64,000 nucleotides of DNA. Source: Corinectria fuckeliana. Lineage: Eukaryota > Ascomycota > Sordariomycetes > Hypocreales > Nectriaceae. The stretch's first letter is position 1. Each line of letters begins with the position of its first letter. Location of the stretch: assembly GCA_019137255.1 (NCBI GenBank), contig WPDH01000229.1, positions 118,662-182,661 of the forward strand, in the 5' to 3' direction. A program made the translations under genes and the position numbers. The notes under the pieces were generated by a model. That model had not been told where the DNA came from. It made no database searches and saw only the letters and a program-made list of their open reading frames with translations. Positions 21,336 through 32,640 of this stretch are shown one piece after another.

Positions 21336-22395
21336 TTACCTCTCACCCGCAAGGCGCCTGCTCTGGACCTCGCTCAGCGCCTTGTTCCCGCTCAGGAACG
21401 AGACGATGCTGAGGACGCCGATGACGGGCAAGATCTGGAACAGGTTCCACACGCTGTAGTAGAGGAAGAAGGCGCCCTCAATCCCGACGATGGATCCGAA
21501 GAAGACGGCGTGCGAGACCGGCGCAGCACCGAGGGCCTTGGAAAGGTGGTCGACGTTGGCGCCCAGAAACAACCACTGTGGCACCAGGTTAGCACTATCC
21601 TATGAATTGAGGCGACTTGTATACGTACGCCGGCGAAAAGAGCGGGCACGGTAGCCACCACAGCCAGCACAAACACCAGCGAGATGATCACAGGCGGGCT
21701 CTTGGCGTCCTCACGGAAGGTGTGGCGGATCTCGGAGCGCTTGCCGTATCGAACGGGAGCCGTGTATTGCGGCGCGGGCGTGTTGGGGTCGAGCTGGATC
21801 TGGATATCGAAGACGGGAGTAACGGAGCCCTTGGAAGATCCGAAAGATCCAAGCACGAGGCTGGCCTTGAGGGGGACGTCAGACAGGAGGAGCTGGACGG
21901 GGAGGTCCTTCTGGCTCTGGGGACTCGTCAGCACTCCGTCATTGCGGGTTTCTCGGGGTGCTCAATGGCGTACAATCTCGACGGTGGCCTTTCCGGACGG
22001 CTTCACGGTGAGGGGAAAGGGGGCCTCGAGGCCAGAAGACTCCGTCAAGACCAGGAACGCCTGGTGTGGCCGCTTAGCCTTTGAGCCCTCCTTGGTGGTC
22101 AGCGACACCGTGAGGGTATCCTTGTGGCCCAGGACGACGGCATCCTTGGCATGCTCCGTTGCGCTAAACCTGCAGTGATCATTCCGTCAGCAATTGCCTC
22201 GTCGATGTACCAGATCCAGAAACACATCTAGGAGTCCGATTCCTATTCCGCGCGGGAGGGAAGCTCTCACTTCTGCGCAACAGCGTTGGCCTTCTTGGCG
22301 CCGACGGACACGGCAGCGTCAGAGAAGCCCCATGAAGAAGCGGCGTGGGCGGCGCCTGCGAGCAGCAGCAGGGACGATGCGATCGAGAAACGCAT
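21336..22395 (-). CDS. SWP1: oligosaccharyltransferase subunit, ribophorin II/Swp1
   Basis: Four exons: 22395-22271, 22169-21974, 21916-21629 and 21575-21336; 282 aa, almost the length of yeast Swp1. An N-terminal signal peptide (MRFSIASSLLLLAGAAHA) leads into a lumenal domain. Three membrane segments follow: PVIISLVFVLAVVATVPALFAG, then SHAVFFGSIVGIEGAFFLYY, then LFQILPVIGVLSIVSFLSG, with a basic cytosolic tail. The HAVFFGSIVGIEGAFFLYY stretch is highly characteristic of the ribophorin II C-terminus. It is part of the ER oligosaccharyltransferase that transfers the lipid-linked glycan to Asn-X-Ser/Thr in nascent proteins. All intron phases agree. Confidence 0.93.
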
Positions 22396-23047
22396 GGCGG
22401 TGAGGACGTGGTGGTGAATATGAGGCTGACGGGAAGTGGTGGACAGCTTGGAGAGACCAGATAATGGAGATGGAGCCCGGCACGTAGCTCTTTGGAGGTT
22501 ACGTGGAGGTATGGTGGAGCAACATGATTGGTCAAAGCTCTCTGGAGGCTGGTGGGGCCGTAATGGGGTCGTACTTTTGGGGGTTTCAAAGCCGTCACTC
22601 TAGGGTAAGTCCATTTGCCTGGGCATGTTTGTCATCGCAATTGTTCACTTGATATGTTGTTGCAAAAGCCAGTGAGTTGTGAACTCAAACAGACTTTAAT
22701 GCTGTTGATATATGCTTTAGTTCAGTAAGTAATTAATTATCATGCGCAATTGGGATTATGGGCCCTGATGTTTGCTAAAGTAAATAAATGTTCTTTTAAG
22801 CTAAATAGTTAGTGACAACTTCTCTCATCTGCATTGTCAAATTCCTCCTGTTTAGCGGAACATTCACCAACTAGTCAGCAGATCCTTTAACGAACCCCCT
22901 TCTAACTGACTTAACCGTCTAATCCATGTGTTTATTTGTTTGTTCATTAAACTTCGTAACTGGTCCAAATCCTCCACAAGCAACTATCCGTCTATCATAC
23001 CAGCAAGCATGCATAAACACCATCATCTCCCCTTGAGGCTTCTACTT
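22396..23047. other. intergenic, no gene seen
   Basis: Upstream of Swp1 and downstream of the arylamine N-acetyltransferase. AT-rich towards 22700-22950; no gene. Confidence 0.5.
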
Positions 23048-24067
23048 CTACGCTGACGTTGAAATCTCCGTTACGTGTCCCTTGATCGACTTGGCCTCCT
23101 CCTCAGTCAACTCGATGCCAAACCACTCCTTCAGCGCCTGCACCCGCTCCGCCTCCGTCCTGCACTCCTGCACCACCTTCGTTTTACCGCCGGGGTTCTC
23201 CTTGACCACGCCGTCGATCAGCATACGCTTCCCGTAGACGTCCTGCCCGCCCGCCGCGGCCGCGCGTTCCCGCCGCAGGAACTTGACCACCAGCACCGTC
23301 GTCGTCTGGAAGCTCTTGGTGCTCGCCGCCTGGTTGACCACGTCGAAGTCCGCCGCCAGCCACTCCACCGCGTGGCTGAAGGCATAGTAGCTCACCCACG
23401 GCTGGTCGGGCGCGTTGCGGCACTGGTAGATCCACAGCCGCCGGCCGGCCGTCAGCTCCGTCTGGCCCGGGATGAAGTCCCGGATCAGCCGCGCGTCCTG
23501 CGTGCCCATGTTGCGCCACTCCGTGCCCTCCGTGAGCGGGACCGGCTGCGTGGGGCCGTCGCCGCCGAAGCTGACGTCGAGCACCCACCGCGTGTTGTCG
23601 GCCAGCGTCACGATGTTGACGATGTGAACCCTTTGTCACTGTCAGCTCTTGACGCTTTTAGGAACGAAGGAGGAGTGGAAAAGGGAAGAGACCGACCAGC
23701 CGGGAAATGCCCCGTAAGGAAGTCCATCCTTGCGCAACCGCACCCGGACGCCCACGGGGTACACCTGGAAGCCCAGGGCGCGTAGCATGTTAGTCAGTAG
23801 GAGGCTGTTCTCCATGCAGTAGCCGCCACGTCCGCGCTCGCCAAGAACGATCTTGCGGTAGATCTCCTGGGGGTCCAGCGTGATGGTCCGGTGGTCCGAG
23901 TAGTGCAGCAGCAGGTTCTCATAGGGGATCTCGGAGATCATGTGCTTGTGGATGGCGGAGAGGAAAGCGTGGTCCAGCATGGGCTCACTGCCGACGTAGA
24001 AATCGGAGGGCACCTTGATGTGGGAGAGGAACTTGGCGACCTGGGCCTCGGAGTGAACGGACGCCAT
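23048..24067 (-). CDS. arylamine N-acetyltransferase
   Basis: Two exons, 24067-23697 and 23630-23048; 317 aa. The NAT catalytic triad is visible: Cys84 in RGGYCMENSLL, His126 in VHIVNIV right after the intron, and Asp142 in VLDVSFGGDG. MASVHSEAQVAKFLSHI and IPYENLLLHY are typical of the N-terminal helical bundle. The enzyme moves acetyl or malonyl from its CoA ester to aromatic amines and hydrazines. In cereal-associated Fusarium species, relatives inactivate plant benzoxazolinone breakdown products, so a role in xenobiotic detoxification is plausible but not shown. The start at 24067 was preferred to the in-frame ATG at 24163 because it matches the family's usual N-terminus. Confidence 0.93.
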
Positions 24068-24934
24068 GGTGTCGTTGGTGAAGCCGTATCTTGGCTTTGG
24101 CGATGTTGATAGACTATTGGCGGAGGATGATGATGCCAACTTCAAGGATTGGCGAGTCTGCAAAGAGATCTATACTCCTAACTTTGAGACAAACCGAAGC
24201 AAAACGAGCCAAAAAAGACACAAGTGAGTCAAGGGTCGAGCCCGCGACGTCAGGTCATATTAATCTGGAGTCTGCGGTGCAATGTCCCGCAAGAGGCCGC
24301 AAGGGCCCCATGAAATGACCCGCCCCGGCCGCCGGGCGTCTCAGAATGAGGCCGGTCCTTGTACCAGGCGCATGTACATGAACTGCGCCCTCTAGCTATC
24401 CAGTCGTGGAAGGGGCGTCAGCTGCGACGGCAGCCAATCATCGGAATTCTGGCGTTTAGTTCGGGAGCTTGTGTATATTCGGTATCTTTGTCGGCTCTGT
24501 TCTTAGTCTGGCTGCTGGTTTGTTGGGCCTCTGGTCGCTAGTGACGTCTTAGCCCGCTGCCGGAGACCCGGAATACCTAACAGCCCTGGTAAAATGCCTC
24601 TCGTGGGACTACAAGTCATGAGGGGTATCGCGGGGTTTCCACGAGGGCTGTCGTGGGGTATCTAACGGTGGTCATGGTTGGTCCCTGGGATGTAGGGGGA
24701 TGTCCAACATACGCGAAGCCGGAGTCGCTGGCTGCGTTGTTTGTGCTTACCTGAAGCAGGCATGGAAACGAAGCAACAAGAAACGATAGACGACAAGTAA
24801 TGTTTAACTCCCATTCGTACTACCACTTCTCGGCGAAACTGACCCGCTCATGCAAACGACTCCATCTGTATAATGACATTTATCCCCTGAACGCCAATCC
24901 CATGAGGTTACCCGGCCTCTTGCCACGTCCCTTT
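24068..24934. other. intergenic, no gene seen
   Basis: Promoter side of the N-acetyltransferase and 3' side of the glutaminyl cyclase. No supported frame. Confidence 0.5.
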
Positions 24935-26133
24935 TCATAACTCCGTCCGTTGACTCGTCGTCTTTGCTGCGGTCCTGCTTCTCTTCGCCTTCGTCTCCAC
25001 CGACAGCTTCGGCATCTGATCTTGGATGCCCATCCACTCCACCACAAATGCCGTCGTGATCCTCGCCCAGTCGCGCAATGTGGCCATGTCCAAGTGCTCG
25101 CCGTCGTCCTCCATCTTGTGCCACACTCTCGGGAACGGCGAGGGGATGATGTGCAGGATGTCGACGCCGCGCTCCATGAACGGCCTGTGGTCATCGTCGA
25201 CGTAGTTGCGCCCGAAGCGGCTGGAGTCCTTCTCTGAGTCGGGGAGGAACTCGTTCGCTGGCTTGGTCTCGAGCACGCCCAGGGCTCGCATGCGTTTCTC
25301 GAGCTGGGCCATGGCCTTGTAGGCCCAGTGTGTTGTCAGGAAGTACGAAGGGACCCTGGGATCCGAGGCGCCGAGAAGGTCCAGCAACACGAAGAGGCTG
25401 ATGGAGTCGAGGGGTGTTCGATAGGTGGACATGGAGCCGTGGAACTGCGTCTCCCAGTCTTCGGCGAGTGCCCTGAAAGCTTTGTTAGTACAGCCTCACT
25501 CGCTCGTCAGAAAACGTCGTTGACTTACCTCGCGCCATAGAGGGAATCGGTGTCGGTCCAGTGGACAAAGGCCTCCTCGCCATCTAGAAAGATGATCTGC
25601 ACTCCCTTGGGTTCATCCAGCCCATCATCCGCCTCCCATTTGGCCTGGAGCGCATGCTCAATGCTCCTTGCCACGTGCAGAAGCATGGCGCATGGCGCAG
25701 CGCTGTCGGTAGCGCCAACGAAACCCTCGGGTTCATACTTGCTGTCGTAGTGGGCCACGAGCGTCAACCGGCCGACGTCGCCCGTGTTCGCGCCGGGGGG
25801 ATCCCGACGGAAGATGAGGTTGGAAAAAGGCACATCGGTGTCGCCGGTCGCAGGCGTCTTGGCGGTGGTGTTCTGCCATAGCAGGGACCACTCCGGGAGG
25901 TTGTCGCGGAAGAAGTCGACGAAGTGCTGCTGGGCGCGAAAAGAGCCCTCGGTGCCGGCGACGCGGGGGATCAGGATCGGGGCGAGCAGCTTGCCCTTGG
26001 TGATGTCGAAGTCGTCGCCCGGAGAAGGGATGTTGTGCAAGTCATCGTCGGTCAGCGTCGTGGACCAGACGGTCGGTGCGAGGAGGGCGAGGAAGAGGGT
26101 GAAGACGGAGACGAGAGTCGCGGACAGAGGCAT
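24935..26133 (-). CDS. secreted glutaminyl-peptide cyclotransferase (M28-like)
   Basis: Two exons, 26133-25529 and 25472-24935; 380 aa. A signal peptide (MPLSATLVSVFTLFLALLAP) precedes a metallopeptidase-like M28 domain. Zinc-site elements include AHYDSK (residues 127-132), Asp143 in GATDSAAPCAM, Glu186-Glu187 in FLDGEEAF and a His in DDDHRPFMERGV. The SxxGARALAEDWE and FGRNYVDDDH patterns separate glutaminyl cyclases from aminopeptidases. It converts N-terminal Gln to pyroglutamate on secretory proteins, protecting them from aminopeptidases. An in-frame ATG at 26166 exists, but the signal peptide starts cleanly at 26133. The tail is basic. Confidence 0.9.
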
Positions 26134-27645
26134 TGTCGAAGAGGTTGTAGATAATACTGAGAGCAAATTGACATTCTCGTGGGTTCGAAACTAGCTCATT
26201 CCAGCTGCCGCTAAGAACGCGAATACAAGCAGATGCAGGTCGATAGTAAGCAGACGGGGGATGCTAGGATATCAAGAAGAAAATGTAGAGGAAGAATAGT
26301 TAGATCGTGCAGTTGGAGATGGAGGTTTCAAGGGATCGGCTTTGGCCGTGGATGCGACTGCCGCCGTGGCCTCTTCCAATCATCCGACGACCCCTTGCAT
26401 TGTCGATTCACTTAGCGGATCATCGCTGGGCGTCGGGCTACTAATACGAATTAGGTGGACAATTAAGGGTTCCTTAGCGGCTGCAACCCCCACAAGCCTC
26501 GCGACTTCAGGGGTCAAGGGCACTAAACCCAGATTACCGATCCTTTGAATGGATCTTTATTCTTCCAGCCACCCTTATTCCATGAACCAACGCTTGCATT
26601 CTAACCTCATTTATATTCCAAATAGCAAGTCAAAGAGAAGAGCAGTTGGAGTCAATATCCACCCTAGATTTGAGCAGGAGTTAGATTCCAAGTGTCAGTG
26701 CGAGCACCTGCTTTTTGAGTTGGTTCTTGTTGATGCCGAAACGTGTGTCCAGGGTTCGTACCTGAGTGACGCCTATATATCTTCGTAACCGGCATGAGCT
26801 TAACTTACCTTGGACACTGGGCTCGGGTTGATGAAAATGAGAAACATAAACGGACCGTACTGATTTGGTAGACCTCTCACACTTCATATGCTGGATGGTT
26901 AAATGCGCTAGAAATAGCCCATCGATATCAATCCACTTGGAGCTGTGAGCCCAAGAAAAACTTCTTCAATTTCGCCCCGCGGCTAGTAGCATTGATATGT
27001 TAATTACTTCTTCACAGATGGACAATGCGTGTCTCGAAACTCGAGTCTAATAGAAGCTAATAGACCTAGATTACTGACTCTTTAGATCATAGTGAGCTGG
27101 AGGACGATCGATGAGATAGCCCTGTTTGTCAGCATGATTTTCACCCAACTTGGCACGTGCAGTGTGGAGGTGTCATATTCAACGATTATGTACTTCGTAC
27201 TTCGTAGGCCTACTTGATTGTCTGAGTTACATTCGGTCTGACAGGAGGTACCGCTGACTCTCGGTCCACCAACGCCACCCCCCACCGCGTGTTGTGGGTG
27301 AATCCGAGAATCCGAGGAGATGGATGGTGTTGATGATGATCAGGATCTAACTTATAACTTAACCTGGGGTACCATCACCCGCATTATTTCTGCACTTTTT
27401 TGTCTCGTAATTTCTCTGCCTTTGCCGACTTTATGCTGCAATAGCTCTCTCCCGTTGAGATCCGAATTCCGAACAGCATTGTCGATTCTCATCTACCGTA
27501 TTATCCAGATCGGGGTGCTTGATTGGATCCACTCTAGCTTACTGTTTCAATTTATTGAGTCTTTACGGTGAGTCGACGGGACACTGCTTTCCGCATCACG
27601 GCTCGCCTACAGTTGGGGCGCTAAGGCTGAAGCAAACAACACAAC
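26134..27645. other. intergenic, no gene seen
   Basis: Divergent region between the glutaminyl cyclase and the alpha/beta hydrolase. Short frames at 26549-26788 and 27320-27571 have no recognisable content. A C/T-rich stretch just upstream of 27646 looks like a leader. Confidence 0.45.
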
Positions 27646-28904
27646 ATGGCAACTCCGTAAGTATTTAAGGCCGCTATATCATTTCTGCTTCCCATTCTTT
27701 TGTTCATCTTCCCTCTTTTTCCTTGCCGTTCAGTACTCCTTAAAGTGTCACGACCACAGAATACAAAAGACTGACCCCGCGATGCGCTGCAGACATGGGG
27801 AGTTTCCCTCCGCCCAGGAGACGCTCAACCACCCGGCCTACCCAGCGACCGTCTGGGCGCTGGAGCCTCACCAGCAGGGCAAAGTCGCGGCCGCCAAGGA
27901 TCGGGGCGGACCGGTCAAGATTGCCTGGGAGATCCACGGTTCCGGGCCCATCAAGCTCGTGGTACGTTGCCCCCGTGCTATCCAGGCTTGTTTTGCCGCT
28001 GATGTGAACCCTCCCCCCCGGTCGTCAGCTTCTTATGGGATTGGCCGGCTTCATGACCGCCTGGCAGCGCCAGACAAAGTACTTTGGCCACGACCGCGGC
28101 GACCAGTACTCGGTGCTCATCCTCGACAATCGCGGCATGGGCGGCAGCGACAAGCCGCTGGGGCGCTACTCGACCAGCGAGATGGCCAAGGACGTCATCG
28201 AGGTGCTGGACCACGTCGGCTGGACCGCCGACCGCGAGGTCAACCTGGCGGGCATCTCGCTCGGAGGCATGATCGCCACCGAGGTCGCCCAGCTGATCCC
28301 GCACCGCCTGCAGTCGCTGTCGTTGCTGAGCACGTCGGCGTCGGTCGAGAACTCCAAGAACATGGTCGACACCGTGACGGAGCGCATCGGGTTCCTGTGG
28401 CCCAAGACGACGGAGCGCACCATCTCCGACACGGCTCGCCAGCTCTTCAGCGCCGATTGGCTCGCGGCCCCGGACGCCGTGGAGCTGCCCGTGCCGGGCT
28501 CGACGCCCCGGTGCGGCCCCGCCGGCGCAGGCCCCGAGCACTACCGCCACTTCGACTCCAACTTCCAGCGGTTCCAGGCGCAGGAGCTCGCCAAGCGGCG
28601 CAACGCGGTCGAGTTCTCGACCAAGGGCGTGCTGTGCCAGCTGCTGGCCGCGGGTTGGCACCGCAAGACGGACGCGCAGATGGCCGCCATTGCCGACGCC
28701 GTCGGCCGCGAACGCATCCTCGTCATGCACGGCACCCTCGACAACATGATCACACTGCCTAACGGCGAGCGCCTGATCCGCACCATGAAGCCGGGCGTAG
28801 GGCTCATTGTTGAGGGCATGGGCCACGCGGCGCCCGTGGAGCGGGTTCAATGGTTCAACAGCCTATTAGAGGAGAGGCTCTCGATCTGGAGCAAGCTTGA
28901 GTAG
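27646..28904 (+). CDS. alpha/beta hydrolase
   Basis: Three exons: a tiny coding exon 27646-27656 (ATG GCA ACT CC), 27760-27961 and 28029-28904; 362 aa. The small first exon joins in frame to IQKTDPAMRCRH and is flanked by strong gtaagt and cacag sites. The core has the strand-loop LILDNRGMGGSDKP, the nucleophile elbow GISLGG (Ser about 148), an acid in VMHGTLDNMI and a terminal His in GMGHAAP, so the Ser-Asp-His triad is complete. The cap region is about 80 residues. No signal peptide. It resembles esterases/epoxide-hydrolase-like proteins; substrate unknown. A shorter reading from the ATG at 27782 is the alternative. Confidence 0.85.
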
Positions 28905-29207
28905 GCCTAGATGGCGGAGGAAAGAGGGCGAGACGAATTAAGTGAGAGGGTAGCTAGGGTTTCACGAAACTTACGGGCCAGGGGGGTACATGACTGCCAA
29001 GATAGGGCTACGGCTACGCGCTATACAATGGCTAATCAGCATTGACTGTTGGATATTCATCTCTTCGTACGAAGTACAGACGCTCATTTTTATTTGATTT
29101 AGATTGGTATCCCTTGGGCCACTGCAACATCAACGCCTCATCTATCTGAAACTCGGAAATTGCCATCCTCACCCTTCCGTCCCTTCTACCTCCTCACCCG
29201 TCCACGC
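28905..29207. other. convergent intergenic region
   Basis: 3' regions of the alpha/beta hydrolase and of N-myristoyltransferase; nothing else seen. Confidence 0.5.
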
Positions 29208-31029
29208 TCAAGGCATGACCGTCCCAATACCGCTGAGGTTCGCTTCGTCGAGCTGGTTCTTCCTGTCGATACCGCCCGAGATGGGGTTCAAGCGGTAGTT
29301 GAACAGGTAGTAGTGCAGCTGGCCGTCGCCGCCGCCAAATTTCTGTTGCTCGAGGAAGAGAGCGTTATCCATGAGAGACAGAGCGTTGAAAACGTCGAAC
29401 TTGTAGCGCTTAGCCAAGATGAGGGCATCGTGGATGAGCTCGTTGAGGCGCGTCTTGAGGGCAGGCTTGTTGGAGGGCTCGCGGAGGGCGACTTCGCTGC
29501 CGTAGTAGAACATGTAGGCAACTTTGATGACGCTGTGCTTGGCGTTGCCGATGGCCGATGACTCTATGCTGAAAAATGAGAAGAAGTCGGTGATTTTACC
29601 GTTTTCCTGGACTGTTGTTAGCAGATGAATGCCTCGTAGTGTCCAGGGGAAGCTATACCTCGACCACATAGGTCCAGATGACCTGCTCGCCGCTCGGCTC
29701 GATCTTGGGCACAAACCAATGGTACGCCTCCTCTCGCGTGTAATCAGGTACCATGTCGTATCTCGCCGTGTACCTCTTGTACAAGTCCATGACGGCATCG
29801 AGGTCCTTTTCCTCCATGGCACGCAGGCCCTTGGTGCTGGTGCTCTCGGGTAGTGCATACTTGCGAACCTGGTACTGCGGCTTGCTGTTGGGGGGCAGGG
29901 GGCTGAAGCCCACCTCGTACAGCTTTTGCCAGTTGAGGGAACGGTGGTAGTAGCGACAGGTGCTGACAGGCTTGGGGAGGACGACTCCGGCGGTGTAGAG
30001 GCCCTGCCAGATCTCGTTGAGGTTGCTGCGACGGGTGATTTCCTTGATGAGGACGGGCGTGAGGCGCTTGCCGCGCAGCTTCTTGTGGATGGACAGGAAG
30101 TTGACCTCGGAGCACATTACGTGCTTGTTGCGCACGCGCAGGTTGACGGGGACGGCGGAGATGAAGGCGACGAGCTTGCGGGACTGGATGGCACGGACGC
30201 CGACGTGGTAATCCTTCTTCCAGCCGGGAGGCATCATGGCCCTGGGAACATGTTAGCGGTGCTGCCTCGATAGAGGAAGATGCTTCATCGAGGCAGGACG
30301 AGGCAATACGGACCATCGCAGGATAGAAGGAGAGTAGTTGAACCGGAACATGGCCTCGTCGTCCTCGACGTAGTGTCCGTTGAGCAGCTCGTACACCTCC
30401 TTGATCTCGTCGTCATTAGTCAAATCCATCGTCACCCACTCGAAGCCAGCGATCAGCGGCGCCGGCTCCGTGGGCACGTCCTCGACCTTCTGGGCGCGCA
30501 GAGGACCCTCCTCGAGCTGGCCCTCCTCGCCGAAGCGCGGCACGGGCTGCGTCTGCCAGAACTTGTACGAGCCCATGTCCTTGGCGTTCTTGCCGCTGGC
30601 CGCCAGCCCCGTCATGATGTCCTGCAGCTTCATCTTGCTCAGCTGTTTGGCCGCCTCGTCCGCCGACGGGTTGGCGCTGCCCGACGCCTCGGCCACCTCC
30701 CGGGCCAGCGCCGGGTTGAGCGCGATGAACTCTTGGATCTGCTCCGGCGTCAGGGCCGAGATGGCCTTCTGCAGATCCGCCTCGGCGCCGCCGGCTCCCG
30801 ACGAGGTGGACTTGCCGGTCAGGGCCTCCTTGATCTTGGAGCGCTTCGACTTCTTCTTCTTCTTCTTCTTCTGGTCGGTCTGGGCAGCGCTGGCAGCAGC
30901 TTCGGCGGTGGTGGGCTCGTCATCGTCTTCGGACTCGGATTCGGCTGTGGCGACCTGCTTCCCCTTGAGCTTCGCGTCCGTCTCCTCGACGACGGGGTCG
31001 ACTGGTTTGGAATCCTGAGGCGGCGGCAT
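29208..31029 (-). CDS. NMT1: glycylpeptide N-tetradecanoyltransferase (N-myristoyltransferase)
   Basis: Three exons: 31029-30314, 30241-29659 and 29606-29208; 565 aa. The first 80 residues are acidic then Lys-rich (QKKKKKKKSKRSK), the ribosome-binding type of N-terminus. The two NMT lobes follow, with SYKFWQTQPVP, FEWVTMDLTND, NYSPSILRWAMMPPGW, EVNFLSIHKKLRGKRLTPVLIKEITRR and, near the end, KFDVFNALSLMDN and the C-terminal GIGTVMP, whose terminal carboxylate is the catalytic base in this family. The enzyme adds myristate to N-terminal Gly of cytosolic proteins and is essential in fungi. Rtc5 at 42242 is a likely substrate. Exon phases agree throughout. Confidence 0.96.
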
Positions 31030-31804
31030 TGTGGGCGACGGGTGTGTTGCAGTTGGACAAAGTTGGAGGGGTGTCGATGCGCTGAACTGAGGTGGACAGC
31101 TCTTTTTGGTGGGGTGGCATTCACGACTGCGGGGTTGCGTTGCTGATGACCGACAGCAGCTTAGATTAATAAATACCTGGCCTTCCACCTTTTCGACTTC
31201 TTTTGTCTTTGCCCCCAAATGGCCAAGTTAAACATGCCCAAGGGTCTTACGTTACACTTGCTCACAAGGTACCCTGCAGAAAAACAACCTTCACTGGAAG
31301 CACCTTTTGGAAGCACCTTTTGCAACCGCCTGTAATCGCATGCGACTACATAACTAGCTCAGGGACTCGGAAAGATATCCTAGACGCGGCAGGCTAAGAA
31401 CACATGTGAAAGGGCTGTCTACAAGGCCTTGAGGATCTAACGATAACCTTTACAAAAAGCAGTAGCCAAAGTAAATGAGAGTTTCGAGCATATTCATAAG
31501 CGTTTCATTAGTTCCATCCAACAGTCATAAACTCCCGTCATTGTCTCGAGACCATGATGTAGATTCCTGAAGAAGCCACGGGTTCTCTATGATTCACACT
31601 TACCGTCTCATGTTTCTCTTCCTAGACTGCTCCGTGCAGAACTAGCTGGGCCACTGGCCCCTTCATATCTGTTTTGTATCGAATTTCTCCGGTCACGCTA
31701 TGACCTTTTTTGAGTATCAAAAGAGTTGCCTATAATATTGCGAGGTTCTACTATAAACACGAATCTAATATACAATTGTAGGCTCCGGCTGCGCTGACTT
31801 TGTA
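31030..31804. other. intergenic, no gene seen
   Basis: Upstream of N-myristoyltransferase. Only chance frames; ends at the aconitase-like relic. Confidence 0.45.
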
Positions 31805-32640
31805 GGGTACTAAGCCTCCGTCTTCGTCATCTCGTGCTTCGTCCAATTTGTCAGCCCACCCTTTGCGATGATCTCCTGCAAGCTTTCTGCAAACTCGCCG
31901 ACTTTCTCCTCCCGGCACTCCTTATCCTTCCCCTCTTGCACCTTGATGACGCTCTAGGCAACATCCCACGATAGAGTCTAACCTGTACGTTGTGTTGGCA
32001 CCTTGTCTGATGAGGTGAAAGTAGTGTGAAGATGCTCAACGCTGTGGTACTTCCAGACCTAAGTGAATTATTTATGCTATTACGGGTGAGTAGTTCTCTG
32101 GAGCGTTGTATACGCCGGTGCCCGAAAGCACGCTGTTGAGAGTGCTGGCGGCGACAACCTCAGGACTGGCAAGGTATGCATGCGCGACTAGTTTCACTGT
32201 TAGTCTTCTGTAACCCTCTGAATGTAAGGAATGAACTGATGTCTTGATCTAAGCCGGCCCTTGAAGTTACGGTTCGAGGCAGAAATTTAACCTCGCCATC
32301 TTCCAAAAGGCCGGTCCAACCCGAAAGGTCCACGAGAAGCTAGGAGAGGGATGCTGCCCGATTCAAGCAAGGTCTGCCAGCTGCCTTCATCCTCGGCAAT
32401 CGCCCTTCTCACAAACTGAAGCTGCCGATGTATAACTTGACATCGTCTGCTATTTTGGGGATCTTGCTACCATTGGTACTTAACGGCATCCTGGAACACT
32501 ATAGCTGCACTCTATAGATCAGAGCTTCGCGGGTTAGTGCGACTTATAATATATCCTTTATCCATCTTGATGTTCTTTGAAATGAGCTTATTGAGCGGTG
32601 TTGAGATCTTAACAAAGTGGCGTAGAGCTCGTCAATTTTT
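31805..32640 (-). pseudogene. decayed aconitase-superfamily gene (isopropylmalate/homoaconitate dehydratase-like)
   Basis: Reading the minus strand from about 32500 to 31805 in shifting frames gives pieces typical of the aconitase superfamily. These include GSKIPKIADDVKLYIGS, RRAIAEDEGSWQTLLESG, GLLEDGEV, SASNRNFKGRL with its nucleotide-level match near 32270, and AYLASPEVVAAS with ALNS-like sequence near 32160. A Lys/Glu-rich C-terminal stretch (QEGKDKECREEKVGEFAESL) ends at a stop near 31810. Frames break several times and stops intervene, and the cysteine-bearing cluster region is not readable. Intact relatives isomerise hydroxyacids such as isopropylmalate with a 4Fe-4S cluster. The superfamily assignment rests on SNRNFKGR and LASPEVVAAS; the exact member is uncertain. 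Confidence 0.6.

Noticed and set aside
26180..26200. tRNA B-box-like ggttcgaaact
   Set aside because: No A box or cloverleaf can be folded around it; no tRNA gene was found elsewhere in the window.
30280..31146. Long open frame antisense to N-myristoyltransferase
   Set aside because: It mirrors GC-rich codons of a clear gene, has low-complexity Leu/Gly/Arg composition and no domain.
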